In this document: one piece after another, positions 52,388 to 63,000 of the stretch
How the letters are laid out: each line of letters starts with the position of its first letter
Numbering within the stretch: position 1 is the first letter of the stretch
Source of the DNA: Paraburkholderia sp. BCC1885
Lineage (GTDB): Bacteria > Pseudomonadota > Gammaproteobacteria > Burkholderiales > Burkholderiaceae
Direction: 5' to 3'
DNA length: 64,000 nucleotides
NCBI RefSeq assembly: GCF_900996235.1
Contig: NZ_CAAJGM010000077.1
Location: forward strand, 62,001 to 126,000
Made by a program: the position numbers and the translations under genes
Notes under the pieces: model-generated
What the model was told of the DNA's origin: nothing
The model's input: the letters and a program-made list of their open reading frames with translations, nothing else
Database searches by the model: none

Positions 52388-53398
52388 TCATGCTTCGAGC
52401 GCGAGCGTTGCAAACGTGGCCAGCCAATGTTCGCCCATGTAATCGCCGGCGACGTGCGCGAGCGCGCTGTCGAGATGCAGTTCGGCTGTCTCGTTGAGCA
52501 GCGCGTGGCGCGGGTCGTCGATGGGCAGCGCGCGGGCGAGCGAGCGCTGGCACCACGCGCGGCTTAGATTCAAGCCGTCGAGGTGAGCGATCTTGCCGTC
52601 GCTGCGATCGCTGACCGTCACCGGGGCGAACAGCGTGGCCGGCTGGCGCGCGGCGAGTTCGGGCAGAAATGCGCCGAACCATGCGACGAACTGCTCATGC
52701 GGCAACACCCGGCGCATCAGTTCGGCTTCCATTAGCGAAGGGGAGAGGAACTCATCGCCGGCCGGCTCCCACGCCTGACACGCCTTGTCGTTCAGATACC
52801 AGCGTTGCGCGGTTTCGACGATCAGTGCCGCCAACGATTCGCGCGCAGTCTGGCGCGCGAAATCAAGTGTCAGCGCGAGCGCGAACGCCATGTTGAAATG
52901 CGTGCCCACCCGCAACGGATAAGTGGCTTTCGGCAGAAACTCCTCGAAGCGGTCGACGAAAGCGTTAGTTAGCGGTACGAAGGTTTTATTCCAGCGTGCC
53001 GCTTGCGGAAGTTTTAGCGCGCTGAGCTGTGCCGAGAGCGCCAGCAGCCAGGCCCAGCCATAGGGACGCTCGAAGCCGCGATTGGCCGGCAAATCGAGAT
53101 AGGCGCGCTCGCTGGCGACGTTGGCTTCGGTGAAGTGCTGGTCGACCACGGCGACGATGCGCGCGGCCTCAGGCAGATCGGGAAAACGCTCGAGCAGATG
53201 AAGCACCAGCCAGTAGCCGTGCACGCACGAATGCCAGTCGTAGCTGCCGTAAAAAATCGGATGCAGCGCGCGCGGGCTTTGCACGTCCTGCGGACCGGCG
53301 AGCGAGTGCGTCAGCTTGTTCGGATACTCGCGCGTCAGGTGATCCAAGGCCAGATTGGCGAATTTCGACGCGATTGCGGGAGTAAAGTGGGTGGTCAT
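52388..53398 (-). CDS. DUF2891-family protein
   Basis: A 336-residue protein with the DUF2891 pattern (NKLTHSLAG, HPIFYGSYDWHSCVHGYW near residue 47, RPYGWAWLL, VGTHFNMAFALAL, LSPSLMEAELMRRVLP). Helical toroid fold of the alpha/alpha type; the function of the family is not known. Start ATG 53398 has GAGGC upstream; the longer 53425 start is not needed. Confidence 0.87.
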   Translation of the reverse strand: MTTHFTPAIASKFANLALDHLTREYPNKLTHSLAGPQDVQSPRALHPIFYGSYDWHSCVHGYWLVLHLLERFPDLPEAARIVAVVDQHFTEANVASERAYLDLPANRGFERPYGWAWLLALSAQLSALKLPQAARWNKTFVPLTNAFVDRFEEFLPKATYPLRVGTHFNMAFALALTLDFARQTARESLAALIVETAQRWYLNDKACQAWEPAGDEFLSPSLMEAELMRRVLPHEQFVAWFGAFLPELAARQPATLFAPVTVSDRSDGKIAHLDGLNLSRAWCQRSLARALPIDDPRHALLNETAELHLDSALAHVAGDYMGEHWLATFATLALEA

Positions 53399-53698
53399 TG
53401 GGGGCCTCGTGTGGGGCGGGGTCAAAAGCGCATGCGGAGAATATATCAGCGGCCACGCCGATGGAACAGCGCTCGCCTGCTTAACGGGCGGTCGTTGATT
53501 TTTTCATCTTCGATAAGCGGAAGGTCACTCGAGTGGCAACCCGCACGCGCATGTTGCACATTTGCAAAGGCCCTCCGGTCATTTAACGACGGACAGTTAA
53601 ATCTGTACCAAAGGCGTTCCCCTTAAGCCTTCGATTGCCGTAGCAATGTCCGCCGTCTTCCTTCAACCGGGCTCCAATGACGTAGTCACATCATCAAC
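53399..53698. other. 300-bp intergenic region, no clear gene
   Basis: Lies upstream of DUF2891 and downstream of the glycine-zipper gene; no ORF, hairpin or palindrome stands out. The stretch 53490-53600 is AT-richer, in keeping with a promoter for DUF2891 on the minus strand. Confidence 0.5.
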
Positions 53699-53962
53699 CT
53701 AGTTGTTGGACTGCGGCTGCTGATGTGGGTCGTTAGCGCCGTTGTTCTGCGCCTGGGCCTTGTCCTGCTTCGCTTTCTTCGAAGCCATATGATGGCCTAC
53801 GGCACATCCTCCAGCCGCGCCCGCAACTGCATGGCCATTGCCTACAAAGTGCCCGCCGACCCCGCCAACCGCGGCGCCTTTCAGGCAACCTGCCGCGTAG
53901 CTTTGGCTCGTGACGCAAAACAGCGCAACTGCCGCGACACCAAAAATGGCTTTTGTTTTCAT
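53699..53962 (-). CDS. Small exported glycine-zipper protein
   Basis: An 87-residue protein with signal peptide (MKTKAIFGVAAVALFCVTSQSYA) and a Gly-zipper region (GCLKGAAVGGVGGHFVGNGHAVAGAAGGCAVGHH), typical of small membrane-inserting glycine-zipper proteins. Two cysteines flank it. The tail is Lys/Gln/Asn-rich. AGGAGAG precedes ATG 53962. Role unknown. Confidence 0.8.
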   Translation of the reverse strand: MKTKAIFGVAAVALFCVTSQSYAAGCLKGAAVGGVGGHFVGNGHAVAGAAGGCAVGHHMASKKAKQDKAQAQNNGANDPHQQPQSNN

Positions 53963-54192
53963 GCCTGCTCTCCTTGCGATTGCTCGTGTGATAAGGCCCG
54001 GAGCAGGACAGGTGGTTTGCGCAGCCTGCCGCGCCACCTGTTGCGAATCGCTCGCCCGCTGAAGTGCGACGCGCGCCTCGCTCCGGAACTATCCAGACGT
54101 GCCCGCAGGAATCGGACCCGGATCTAACCGATAGCCCGGGCCGGCCGGATTGCCCGGGGAGGAGAGGTTTTGTCGCTGATGAATTCAGACGA

Positions 54193-55014
54193 TCAGGCGT
54201 CCCACTCCGGCGCGAACGGCGGCGTGACGAAGCGCTGGTTCTTCGGCAACGCGGCGATAGCTTGCCGGTCCTCGTCGTCGAGTTTGACCGTCAGCGCGTC
54301 GAGATTGGATTTCTGACTTTCGCGGCGTTGGGCCTTGGGAATGGCAGCGACCCCGTCCTGCTCCAGAAGCCAGGCAAGCGCAACCTGGGCAGCGCTCACG
54401 CCATGCCTTGCGCCGATTCCCTGAAGTACCGGATCATTTGCCGCCCGGCCCTGGGCAAGCGGCGCATAGGCGACGAGCGGAATGCCCTTTTCACGCAGGT
54501 AGCGCAGCATTTTCGACTGATCCAGGAACGCGTGATATTCAATCTGGTGGCAGGCGATGGGCGCGCCGATGTCCTCGACAGCGCTTCGCAGCATCGTCAG
54601 GTTGAAGTTGCACACACCGATGGCGCGCACGGTGCCGTTCTGCAGAAAGCTTTGCATGGTCTCCATGATCGCGCCGAGGTCCATGTCGCGCGACGGCCAA
54701 TGCACCATATACAGGTCGACATAATCGACACCGAGTTTTCCGAGGCTCGTGTCCAGCGCGCGACGGATGGACTCCGGCTTGAGGTTCTCGTGCCACACCT
54801 TGGTTGTCAGATGCAATTGCTGGCGCGCGAGACCCGAGGCCGCAATGGCCGCGCCGACGGCTTCCTCGTTCTGATACATCTCGGCGGTATCGATGTGCCG
54901 GTATCCGAGTTCCAGTGCGCTTTCAACGACCGGCTGGCAATCGCCGCCCGGCATGCGGAACGTGCCGAATCCGAGGCGCGGCAATTCGATTCCCTGCGTG
55001 TTCAAAGTTTCCAT
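54193..55014 (-). CDS. Aldo/keto reductase, DkgB-like
   Basis: A 273-residue AKR with the complete catalytic tetrad: D42, Y47 (IDTAEMYQNE), K72 and H105. GGGAGA precedes ATG 55014. Resembles 2,5-diketo-D-gluconate reductase B and YafB-type methylglyoxal reductases, which use NADPH. Divergent from LysR 55166 by 151 bp, its likely regulator. Confidence 0.88.
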   Translation of the reverse strand: METLNTQGIELPRLGFGTFRMPGGDCQPVVESALELGYRHIDTAEMYQNEEAVGAAIAASGLARQQLHLTTKVWHENLKPESIRRALDTSLGKLGVDYVDLYMVHWPSRDMDLGAIMETMQSFLQNGTVRAIGVCNFNLTMLRSAVEDIGAPIACHQIEYHAFLDQSKMLRYLREKGIPLVAYAPLAQGRAANDPVLQGIGARHGVSAAQVALAWLLEQDGVAAIPKAQRRESQKSNLDALTVKLDDEDRQAIAALPKNQRFVTPPFAPEWDA

Positions 55015-55165
55015 CGATGCTCTCCCAAGCTGGTTTTGGTCCACGGCACAAGCCGCCGCAGAGTACGGGAGGACAATCTCTCACGTTCTGATTGTTGAAT
55101 AAAGTACGTGCTGTTCACTTCACTCGTGACTAAACTATTTGAATGTAACGCGCTTTGGAGAGAGC

Positions 55166-56128
55166 ATGACGTTTGATGGCCGGCTGTTTTCTGGCATTAC
55201 CGTACTCGCCGCAGTCGCGGAGAGTGGCAGTTTCGTGCGCGCGGCCGACGCCCTCGGTCTGTCGCCGTCGGGGGTCAGCCGCGCTGTTTCGCGTCTGGAG
55301 AAACGGGTGGGGGTGCGGCTGCTTGACCGTACCACGCGCTCGCAAACGCTGACCGACGAAGGCCGGCGTCTATATGAGGTGGTGGGTCCGCATCTGACCG
55401 GCATCGAGGAAGCGGCTTCGGTGGCGTCGGGTTCAGCGAATGTCGTGCAGGGAAGGCTTCGCGTCAACGTCGACCCGTTCTTTTCGAGGACGGTGCTGGC
55501 GTCGAGATTGCCGGATTTTCTGGCGCATTATCCCGACCTCTCGCTCGAACTCATCATGCGCGACGACGTCGGCGATCTCGTCGCGGATGGATTCGACCTT
55601 GCTGTGCGCTTTGGGCCGCCGCCGACGGGAACGCTGGTGGCGCGCAAGCTGCTCGAGACGCGCATCATCACGGTTGCGTCGCCGCGATATGTAGCGGAGC
55701 ACGGGACGCCTGCAAAACCTGAAGAGGTGCGAAAACATGGGCGAATCATGTTTTATAACCCGGTGACGGCCAAGCCCTTCGAGTGGGAATTCCATCGGGG
55801 CAAGAAGGTCACGGAGATACCGGCAGAAGGGCGGTTGCTCGTCTCGGACGTGGAAACCATGCTGGGCGCGTGTATCGCTGGCGCAGGCATCGCTCAGGTC
55901 ATGGAGATCGGCGTCGAGCAGATGATGCGCGACGGCTTGCTGGTCGACCTCTTTCCGGATTGGTCGGACGAACGTTTTCCGCTGTATGCGCTTTTTCCCT
56001 CACGGCGCCATCGAGCCGCGAAAGTCGAGGCGTTCATTAATTTCTGCCTCGAGTCGTTATCCGAGGCTACGCCCGCTGCGCACCGTCCGATGAGCCTGCG
56101 AAAAGAGCGGCGGCAGCGCAAGAGCTAA
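55166..56128 (+). CDS. LysR-family regulator
   Basis: A 320-residue LysR regulator with helix-turn-helix (ADALGLSPSGVSRAVSRLEKRVGVRL, about 21-46) and effector domain. GGAGAG precedes ATG 55166; a longer frame starting 55139 adds nothing. Divergent from the aldo/keto reductase, the presumed target. A rich C-terminal basic tail (RKERRQRKS) is atypical. Confidence 0.88.
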   Translation: MTFDGRLFSGITVLAAVAESGSFVRAADALGLSPSGVSRAVSRLEKRVGVRLLDRTTRSQTLTDEGRRLYEVVGPHLTGIEEAASVASGSANVVQGRLRVNVDPFFSRTVLASRLPDFLAHYPDLSLELIMRDDVGDLVADGFDLAVRFGPPPTGTLVARKLLETRIITVASPRYVAEHGTPAKPEEVRKHGRIMFYNPVTAKPFEWEFHRGKKVTEIPAEGRLLVSDVETMLGACIAGAGIAQVMEIGVEQMMRDGLLVDLFPDWSDERFPLYALFPSRRHRAAKVEAFINFCLESLSEATPAAHRPMSLRKERRQRKS

Positions 56129-56236
56129 GGCGCCGGACGCAGCGGATGTTTCAAACCTCACGTCTCGTTACACACAAACACACTGGTAATGTGCGCTCCA
56201 AATATAGTGCTCTCACTACTGACAAGTGAGGCACGT

Positions 56237-56341
56237 ATGAAACGAATCTTTGCATTGACGCTGATGGCCGTATGTCTCGGAGCCGGGTTGAGCGGCTGCA
56301 TCGTTGTACCCGGAGGTGGCGGCTACTATCACCATTACTGA
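56237..56341 (+). CDS. 34-residue lipoprotein
   Basis: MKRIFALTLMAVCLGAGLSGC with lipobox LSGC (Cys 21) followed by IVVPGGGGYYHHY. GAGGC is 6 bp before ATG 56237. Very short mature part of 14 residues, similar in composition to the glycine/tyrosine-rich lipoprotein at 51898. Such short lipoproteins are easily overlooked; the signal peptide and ribosome site make it credible. Confidence 0.65.
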   Translation: MKRIFALTLMAVCLGAGLSGCIVVPGGGGYYHHY

Positions 56342-56372
56342 TCATGGACGGCGAGTCGTTCGACGGCTCGCA

Positions 56373-56401
56373 AACCTCGCCTGCGCGAAGCGGGCGAGGT
56401 T
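56373..56401. terminator. Hairpin after the small lipoprotein
   Basis: AACCTCGCC (56373-56381) and GGCGAGGTT (56393-56401) form a 9-bp stem with an 11-nt loop. No U-tract follows. Confidence 0.4.
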
Positions 56402-56581
56402 CGTTGCTTACGTCGGCCACCCATTTCAAGGCGTCGCAGTGCTGCGACAGGTTCGCTCGGGTCGAGACGCAAGGTGTAGTCCGGGTTCGATGTGGTGTTC
56501 TGCCCGATTCCAGCGCCCGGTCGTTTTTGCATTTCGCCCTGCGAAGAGGCCGTAAGCACTGCCACCGGCCACACCAGGCGC

Positions 56582-57223
56582 TTACGCCGCCAATCGGGCT
56601 TTGTGCACGCTAACCAACTCCGCTTCGTCCTTAAGCGCTTTCTGCGCTGATGGCCGTGCTTCGACTCGTGCCACGTAGGCCATCAGATTCTTAAGATGGT
56701 CAAGTTTCACGCCAGAGCGTTCGTGCCACATGGTTGCCCAAACATAAGCGTCCGCGACGGTGAACTGCTCGCCGGTCAGATACGGCCGTCCGTCGGCCAG
56801 ACGAGCATCGAGCGCTGCGTAGGCCGTGAGTAACTTCCTGCTTGTGAACGCTATGCCTTCCTCGGTCATGAGTCTGCGCATCAACGGAATATGCTTCTGC
56901 GCTATCTCGGTTGCGATGAACGTCAACAGCTGGTCCATTCTGACCCGCTCCATCGTGCCACGCGGCGGAATCAGCCCAGATTCAGGATGCCGGTCAGCGA
57001 GAAACGAAGAAATCACGATGGTTTCAGTTATCCGTTCCTTATCGGCGTCGTCGAGTTCAAGGACCGGCACGTAAGCGAGCGGATTGACTTCAGCGAAGTC
57101 GGCGTTGTCGCTTGTGGTTTTGCCAAATACGTCGTAGTGAACGAGTTCGGGGGAGAGGCCTAATTCGTTTGCTACTGCCTGGACGGCCAGCGAGCATGTC
57201 GCTTGAGCGATGTAAAGTTTCAT
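56582..57223 (-). CDS. Glutathione S-transferase
   Basis: A 213-residue GST. The start has the MKLYIAQATCSLAVQAVANELGL signature of beta-class bacterial GSTs, with C10 and the usual cis-Pro segment YVPVLELDD, ETIVISSFLAD, and helical C-domain GRPYLTGEQFTVADAY. Divergent from LysR 57506 by 282 bp. May handle electrophiles; regulated by that LysR protein by inference. Confidence 0.87.
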   Translation of the reverse strand: MKLYIAQATCSLAVQAVANELGLSPELVHYDVFGKTTSDNADFAEVNPLAYVPVLELDDADKERITETIVISSFLADRHPESGLIPPRGTMERVRMDQLLTFIATEIAQKHIPLMRRLMTEEGIAFTSRKLLTAYAALDARLADGRPYLTGEQFTVADAYVWATMWHERSGVKLDHLKNLMAYVARVEARPSAQKALKDEAELVSVHKARLAA

Positions 57224-57505
57224 TTGACGTGCCTTTCAGATGAGTGGGTGACAGGTTTTCGGTGAGTCGCGGGAGACAGGTGAATTGCGCACCGTTGGGA
57301 TGAAGTATCGCGAGATTCGCGCTTGCGATAAACACCCGTGCGGGAGTCACTCTGTGGATTTAAAGGCGACAATTGGAACGCCCGTCTAGCGGTAGTGCGG
57401 CAAGATTTTGCGTGGGTACTTTCTGAACTAATGCAGACAGTCTGATGCTTCCTCGAACACCTGATAAAGTGAACTGACTTCGTACTTTGCCGAATGGGTT
57501 AAAAG

Positions 57506-58417
57506 ATGAACGAGCGCATCGATGCACCGATGGCCGAAATTGCAGTCTTTGTGGCGGTTGCCCAGACGGGCAGCTTCACTCGTGCTGCAGAGGACCTGGG
57601 GAGCAGCAAGTCCAACGTTGGAAAGGCGGTGCAACGCCTCGAGAACCGGCTCGGCACGAAGCTGTTTCAACGCACCACGCGCGCCGTGCGGCTCACCGAG
57701 GACGGGGAGACCTATCTCGCCGCGGCACAAGATGCGTTGGATGGATTACGGGAGGCCGAACAGCAGCTTGCCGCCCGGCGTTCGGAACCTGTCGGCCGGG
57801 TGAAGATAGATTTGCCGGCAGGCTTTGGGCGTCTGCTGCTGCCGAGCTTCATTCAATTACGCGAGAAGTATCCGAAGCTCACCCTAGAAATGGCGCTGAC
57901 CGACCGGATGTCCGACCCGGTGGGCGAAGGCTGGGACGTGGTCGTGCGTATTGGAACCCTCCCGCAAGACAGCGAGCTGACAGTGCGCAAACTCTGCGAC
58001 CTGCGGCTCGGCCTTTATGCGTCGCCGGATTATCTGGAGCGGCGCGGGAAAGTGATGTCGCTCGCTGCTTTGACCGATCACGACGCGATCGTATTTCGTG
58101 GCCCCAGCGGTCGATTGCGGGCGTGGACGGTGCAGGACGGCACCCATATTCGTGAAGTATCGCTTTCTCCCGTCCTCGTTCTTGCTGATGGCCAGGCGCT
58201 CGTCGAAGCCGCGGTTGCAGGTTTCGGGATCACCCAGATTCTTGACCGCGTCGCGCTGCCCTACGTCAGGTCGGGCAGGCTGATTCATCTGCTGCCGGAA
58301 GCAGACACCGACGGCCCGCCCGTACACGCAATCATTTCACTTGGCCAGAAAATGGCCGCCAAGACTCGCGCTGTGGTGAATCATCTGGCGGACACGCTGC
58401 AACAGACCGCCGAATAG
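57506..58417 (+). CDS. LysR-family regulator
   Basis: A 303-residue LysR regulator: DNA-binding helix (FVAVAQTGSFTRAAEDLGSSKSNVGKAVQRLENRLG, about 13-48), effector domain. Divergent from GST and convergent with the RND operon (52 bp between stops). Start ATG 57506 is used; ribosome site is weak. Confidence 0.87.
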   Translation: MNERIDAPMAEIAVFVAVAQTGSFTRAAEDLGSSKSNVGKAVQRLENRLGTKLFQRTTRAVRLTEDGETYLAAAQDALDGLREAEQQLAARRSEPVGRVKIDLPAGFGRLLLPSFIQLREKYPKLTLEMALTDRMSDPVGEGWDVVVRIGTLPQDSELTVRKLCDLRLGLYASPDYLERRGKVMSLAALTDHDAIVFRGPSGRLRAWTVQDGTHIREVSLSPVLVLADGQALVEAAVAGFGITQILDRVALPYVRSGRLIHLLPEADTDGPPVHAIISLGQKMAAKTRAVVNHLADTLQQTAE

Positions 58418-58469
58418 ACGCCGCTTATCGCGCGTGGATGCCAGGGCAATCCTCTCAGTCCATACACGA

Positions 58470-60017
58470 CTATTTCTGCGCGGCCGATGTTTGCGCAAAT
58501 CCATCCGGGCAGGCGTCGACCGCGGCAATTTGCGCGGGCTGCGGTATGACATCCCCCCAGCCGCCGCCAAGAGCGCGAATCAGATTAACCGTGGACGCCG
58601 CCTGTACGCCCTGTAGTTGAATCGCTGCGCGGCGCGCCTGCAACACCGTGCGCTCTGCATCGATAACGTCCAGATAGTCGATAGCGCCTTCGTTGTATTG
58701 CGCGCGCGAGAGGTCCGCAGCATGCTGTGACGCCTCGACAGCCGCGCTCTCGGTCCTGGTTTGCACCTCCAGGATGCGCATGTCGGAGAGACTATCCTCG
58801 ACCTCCCGAAACGCCACGAGCACCTGTTGCCGATAGTTAGCCACGTCTTCTTCATAGACGGCTCTGGCATTGGCGAGATTTCCCTTGCGGCGGCCTCCAT
58901 CGAAAATCGGAACGTTCAACGCGGTTCCCGCCAAAGGCCCCAGCAGGAAGGCTCGACTACTCCATTTGAACAGGTCTCCCAGCGTCGCAGACTCGAATCC
59001 GCCCGTGCCGGTCAGCGTAAGCGAAGGGAAAAACGCGGCTTTCGCGACGCCTATCCGCGAGTTCGCTGCGGCCATGGCGCGCTCCGCGGCGGCGATGTCC
59101 GGGCGGCGTTCGAGCAGCGATGACGGCAGTCCCGCTGGAATCCGCAAATCGACCGGTTTGAGCGGGTCGGCAGTCATCGAGAACTCAGCCGGAGTTTGCC
59201 CAAGCAGCACCGCGAGACTATGTTCGGAAGCTGCGCGCAGACGTTGAACAGTCATCGCATCGGACTGCGTGCCGGCCAGCTCCGCTTGCGCCCGGGACAC
59301 ATCGAGGTCAGTGATTTCGCCCTCCGCATAGCGGCGCTTGACGAGCTTGAGCGCCTGTTCGCGCAACTGCACTGCTTGCGTGAAGAGTTCAGATTCGGCG
59401 TCGAGTTCGCGCAACGCGAAATAGTTCTGCGCCACTTCCGCCTGAAGCGCGAGCAGAACGGAACGATACAGGGCCGTGCTGCGTTGGGTGTCGGCGGTCG
59501 CTGCATCCACGGTCGAGGCGACGCGACCGAACAGGTCGACTTCATACGAGGCGCTGGCCTGGGCGCGCCAGAAGGTCTGCTGCGGCACGTTCGTTCCATC
59601 TGGCTCGAAGAGTGAAGACGCGGAAACCCGCTCACGCGTGGGACCAAACCCGGCGTCAAGAGACGGCAACAGACCCGCACGAGCCGCCTGGTTCATCGCG
59701 CGTGCTTCTTTCACGCGTGCGGCTGCGGCTTTCAGGTTCTGGTTGGCGACGAACGCCTGCTGTTCGAGGTCGTTTAGCCTGGAGTCCTGGAAAACTTTCC
59801 ACCATTCACCTCTTGCAACGTTTTCGGACGGTTGTGCCGTCTTCCACGTGCCGGCTTCGTCCTGACCGGGTTCCTGTGACGCTTCCTTGAAGGTAGCCGT
59901 GGTGGGCGTCGACGGTACCTCATATGCCGGTGCCAGAGAACATCCGGCGAGCACCAGCAATGCGCCAAGCAGGACGGATCCCGTAAAGGCTTTCTTGATC
60001 GGGAAAATTCCTTTCAT
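58470..60017 (-). CDS. RND efflux outer-membrane lipoprotein (NodT/OprM family)
   Basis: A 515-residue outer-membrane factor. Lipobox VLAGC follows the signal, and the paired OEP repeats are visible (NQNLKAAAARVKEARAMNQAARAGLLPSLD; and DVSRAQAELAGTQSDAMTVQRLRAASEHSLAVLLGQTPAEF). Third gene of adaptor-pump-channel operon; 12 bp between it and the pump. AAGGAG precedes ATG 60017. Forms the trimeric channel that empties to the outside. Confidence 0.9.
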   Translation of the reverse strand: MKGIFPIKKAFTGSVLLGALLVLAGCSLAPAYEVPSTPTTATFKEASQEPGQDEAGTWKTAQPSENVARGEWWKVFQDSRLNDLEQQAFVANQNLKAAAARVKEARAMNQAARAGLLPSLDAGFGPTRERVSASSLFEPDGTNVPQQTFWRAQASASYEVDLFGRVASTVDAATADTQRSTALYRSVLLALQAEVAQNYFALRELDAESELFTQAVQLREQALKLVKRRYAEGEITDLDVSRAQAELAGTQSDAMTVQRLRAASEHSLAVLLGQTPAEFSMTADPLKPVDLRIPAGLPSSLLERRPDIAAAERAMAAANSRIGVAKAAFFPSLTLTGTGGFESATLGDLFKWSSRAFLLGPLAGTALNVPIFDGGRRKGNLANARAVYEEDVANYRQQVLVAFREVEDSLSDMRILEVQTRTESAAVEASQHAADLSRAQYNEGAIDYLDVIDAERTVLQARRAAIQLQGVQAASTVNLIRALGGGWGDVIPQPAQIAAVDACPDGFAQTSAAQK

Positions 60018-60029
60018 GATGTTTCTCCT

Positions 60030-63000
60030 TTAGTCCTGCAGCGCAGGTTCTTCCAGCGCGGGCTGATTCGCGGGCGTCATTGTTTCGTCATGCGAACTAC
60101 CCGTTCCGCCGTCCGCGGGACCGTGGTCGTCGGGGCCGTGAATGTGAGGGTGATTTCCGTGCCTGTCCTTCAACTGCTTGCCGCCGGCAAGTTTGCGCAG
60201 CAGGACGTAGAACACTGGCGTCAGCAACAGCCCAAAGAATGTGACGCCCAACATGCCGAAGAAGACGGCAATACCCATCGCGCGGCGCATCTCCGACCCA
60301 GCGCCGGTGGACATAACGAGCGGGACCACACCCATGATGAAAGCGATCGACGTCATCAGAATCGGACGCAGGCGTAGACGTGACGCCTCGATCGCGGCCT
60401 GGACAATCGTGCGGCCTTGCATTTCGAGTTCACGCGCGAATTCGACAATCAGAATCGCATTCTTCGCCGAGAGCCCGACCAGCACCATCAAGCCAATCTG
60501 CGTGAAGATGTTGTTGTCGCCCTGGGTGAGCCACACGCCGAACAGCGCCGACAAGATGCTCATGGGTACGATCAGCAGAATCGCGAGCGGCAGAGTCAGG
60601 CTTTCATACATCGCCGCGAGCACGAGGAAGACCAGCAGCACGCTGATAGGGAACACCCAGAGCGCTGCATTGCCCGCCAGAATCTGCTGGTATGTGAGGT
60701 CGGTCCACTCGAACTTGATGCCGCGAGGCAGCGTTTGTGCAGCAATCCGCTCAACTGCGGCCATTGCCTGACCGGACGAATAGCCAGGCGCGGGTCCACC
60801 GTTGATATCGGCCGCAAGGAACCCGTTATAGCGAATCACGGTTTCGGGACCGAAGGTCGGCGTGACCTTCACGAGCGACGACAGCGGCACCATATCGCCC
60901 GCGGCATTACGCGTCTTCAACTCAAGGATGCTTTCCGCGGTAGCGCGGAATGGAGCATCAGCCTGGGCGCGCACCTGGTACACGCGGCCAAACTTGTTGA
61001 AGTCGTTCACATATAGCGAGCCCAGGTAAATCTGCATCGTATCGAACACGTCGGTCACGCTGACACCCAACTGCTTGGCTTTTTCGCGGTCCAGTTCGAC
61101 GTTCAGTTGCGGAACGTTAATCTGGTAGCTCGAGAACGACGGGCCGAGTTCTGGTGCCTTTGCTGCCGCTGCCAGAAAGGCCTGAACGGCCTTGTTCAGC
61201 GCTTCATAGCCGAGTGCGCCACGGTCCTCGATCTGCAGCTTGAATCCACCAATCGTGCCAAGTCCCGAGACAGGCGGAGGCGGGAACGTCGCAATCGTGG
61301 CGCCCTTGATACCGCCATATTCCTTCTGCAGGTTACCGACGATTGTCGACGCGGATTCGTCCTTGCTGCGATGTTTCGACGGACTCATGACGGGAAACAC
61401 CAGACCGCTGCTCGAAGAGTTCATCAGACCGGTCACGTTCAGGCCGGGGAATTCAGGCGTGTGCTCAACGCCCGGTTGACGACGGGCAATTTCGCCCATC
61501 TCGTGTACGACGCGCGCGGTTCGGTCCAGCGAAGCGCCGGGTGGCAATTGCACGATGCTGACGAGGTAGTCTTTGTCCTGAGCGGGCACGAAGCCACCCG
61601 GCACAATCTTGCCGAGCAGGACGGTGCCGCCGAGCAATACGCCGTATACCACCATCATCGCGAACTTGCGGTTGATGACGCCGCCCACGCCCCTGCCGTA
61701 GCCTTCTGAAGCACGGTTGAAAACCTTGTTGAAGACGTTGAAGAACGGTCCCAGGATGCGGTCGATGAAGCGTGTTAGCAGGTCCTTTGGCGCATGGTGG
61801 TCTTTTAGAAGCACAGCGGCTAACGCGGGCGACAACGTCAGCGAGTTGAACGCCGAGATGACCGTCGAAATCGCGATGGTCATTGCGAACTGCTTGTAGA
61901 ACTGACCCGTCAGACCCGACATGAACGCGAGCGGCACGAATACGGCCACGAGCGTCAACGCAATGGCGATAATCGGCCCGCTCACTTCCCGCATGGCCTC
62001 ATACGAGGCTTCGAGCGGCGAGAGACCGGCGGCGATGTTGCGCTCCACGTTCTCCACCACCACAATCGCGTCGTCGACCACAATCCCGATGGCCAGCACC
62101 ATGCCAAAGAGAGACAGCGCGTTGATGGAAAAGCCGAAGGCCAGCATTAGCGAGAAGGTGCCGACAATCGACACAGGCACGGCAATCAACGGAATCAGCG
62201 AAGCACGCCACGTCTGCAGGAACGCAATCACCACAATCACCACGAGGATGATGGCTTCGAAAAGCGTGTGGATAACCGCATCAATGCTTTCGCGGACGAA
62301 CTGCGTCGGGTCGTAGACGATCGAGGCCTTCACGCCATCCGGCATGTCCTTCTGCAGTTCCGCGGTAATGCGGCGAACGTCTGTTGAAATCTGCAGCGAA
62401 TTGGCGTTCGGTTGCTGAAAGATAATCAACTGAACCGCAGGCTTGCCGTCGAGGTTGGCCTGCAGGGCATATTCAGCCGCCCCCATTTCGACGCGGGACA
62501 CGTCGCTCAGGTGAGTGACGGCCCCGTCGGGACCCGTCTTCAGGATGATTTTGCGAAACTCGTCTTCCGTCTTTAACCGTCCCTGTGCGTTGACGCTCAG
62601 TTGCAGTGGCACGTTCGTCGTCATGGGGGCACCACCGACGATGCCAGCGGCGACCTGAACGTTCTGTTCGCGGATGGCCTTAATGACATCAGTGGCCGTC
62701 ATGTCGTGGCGCGCTACCTTGGTCGGGTCGAGCCAGACCCGCATCGAGTAATCGCCGCCGCCCCACATCACGACTTCGCCGACGCCCGGAACCTGAGCAA
62801 GCCGGTCCTTGATGTTGATGAGCGCGTAGTTGCGAAGATAGTTCAGGTCGTAGCGGCCGTTCGGCGAACCGACGTTCACACCCATCGTCAATGTCGGCGA
62901 GGATTTAACCGTGACGACGCCGAGTCGTTGAACGTCCTCGGGCAACCGCGGCAATGCCTGGGCAACGCGGTTCTGCACAAGTTGCTGGGCCTTGTCGGGG

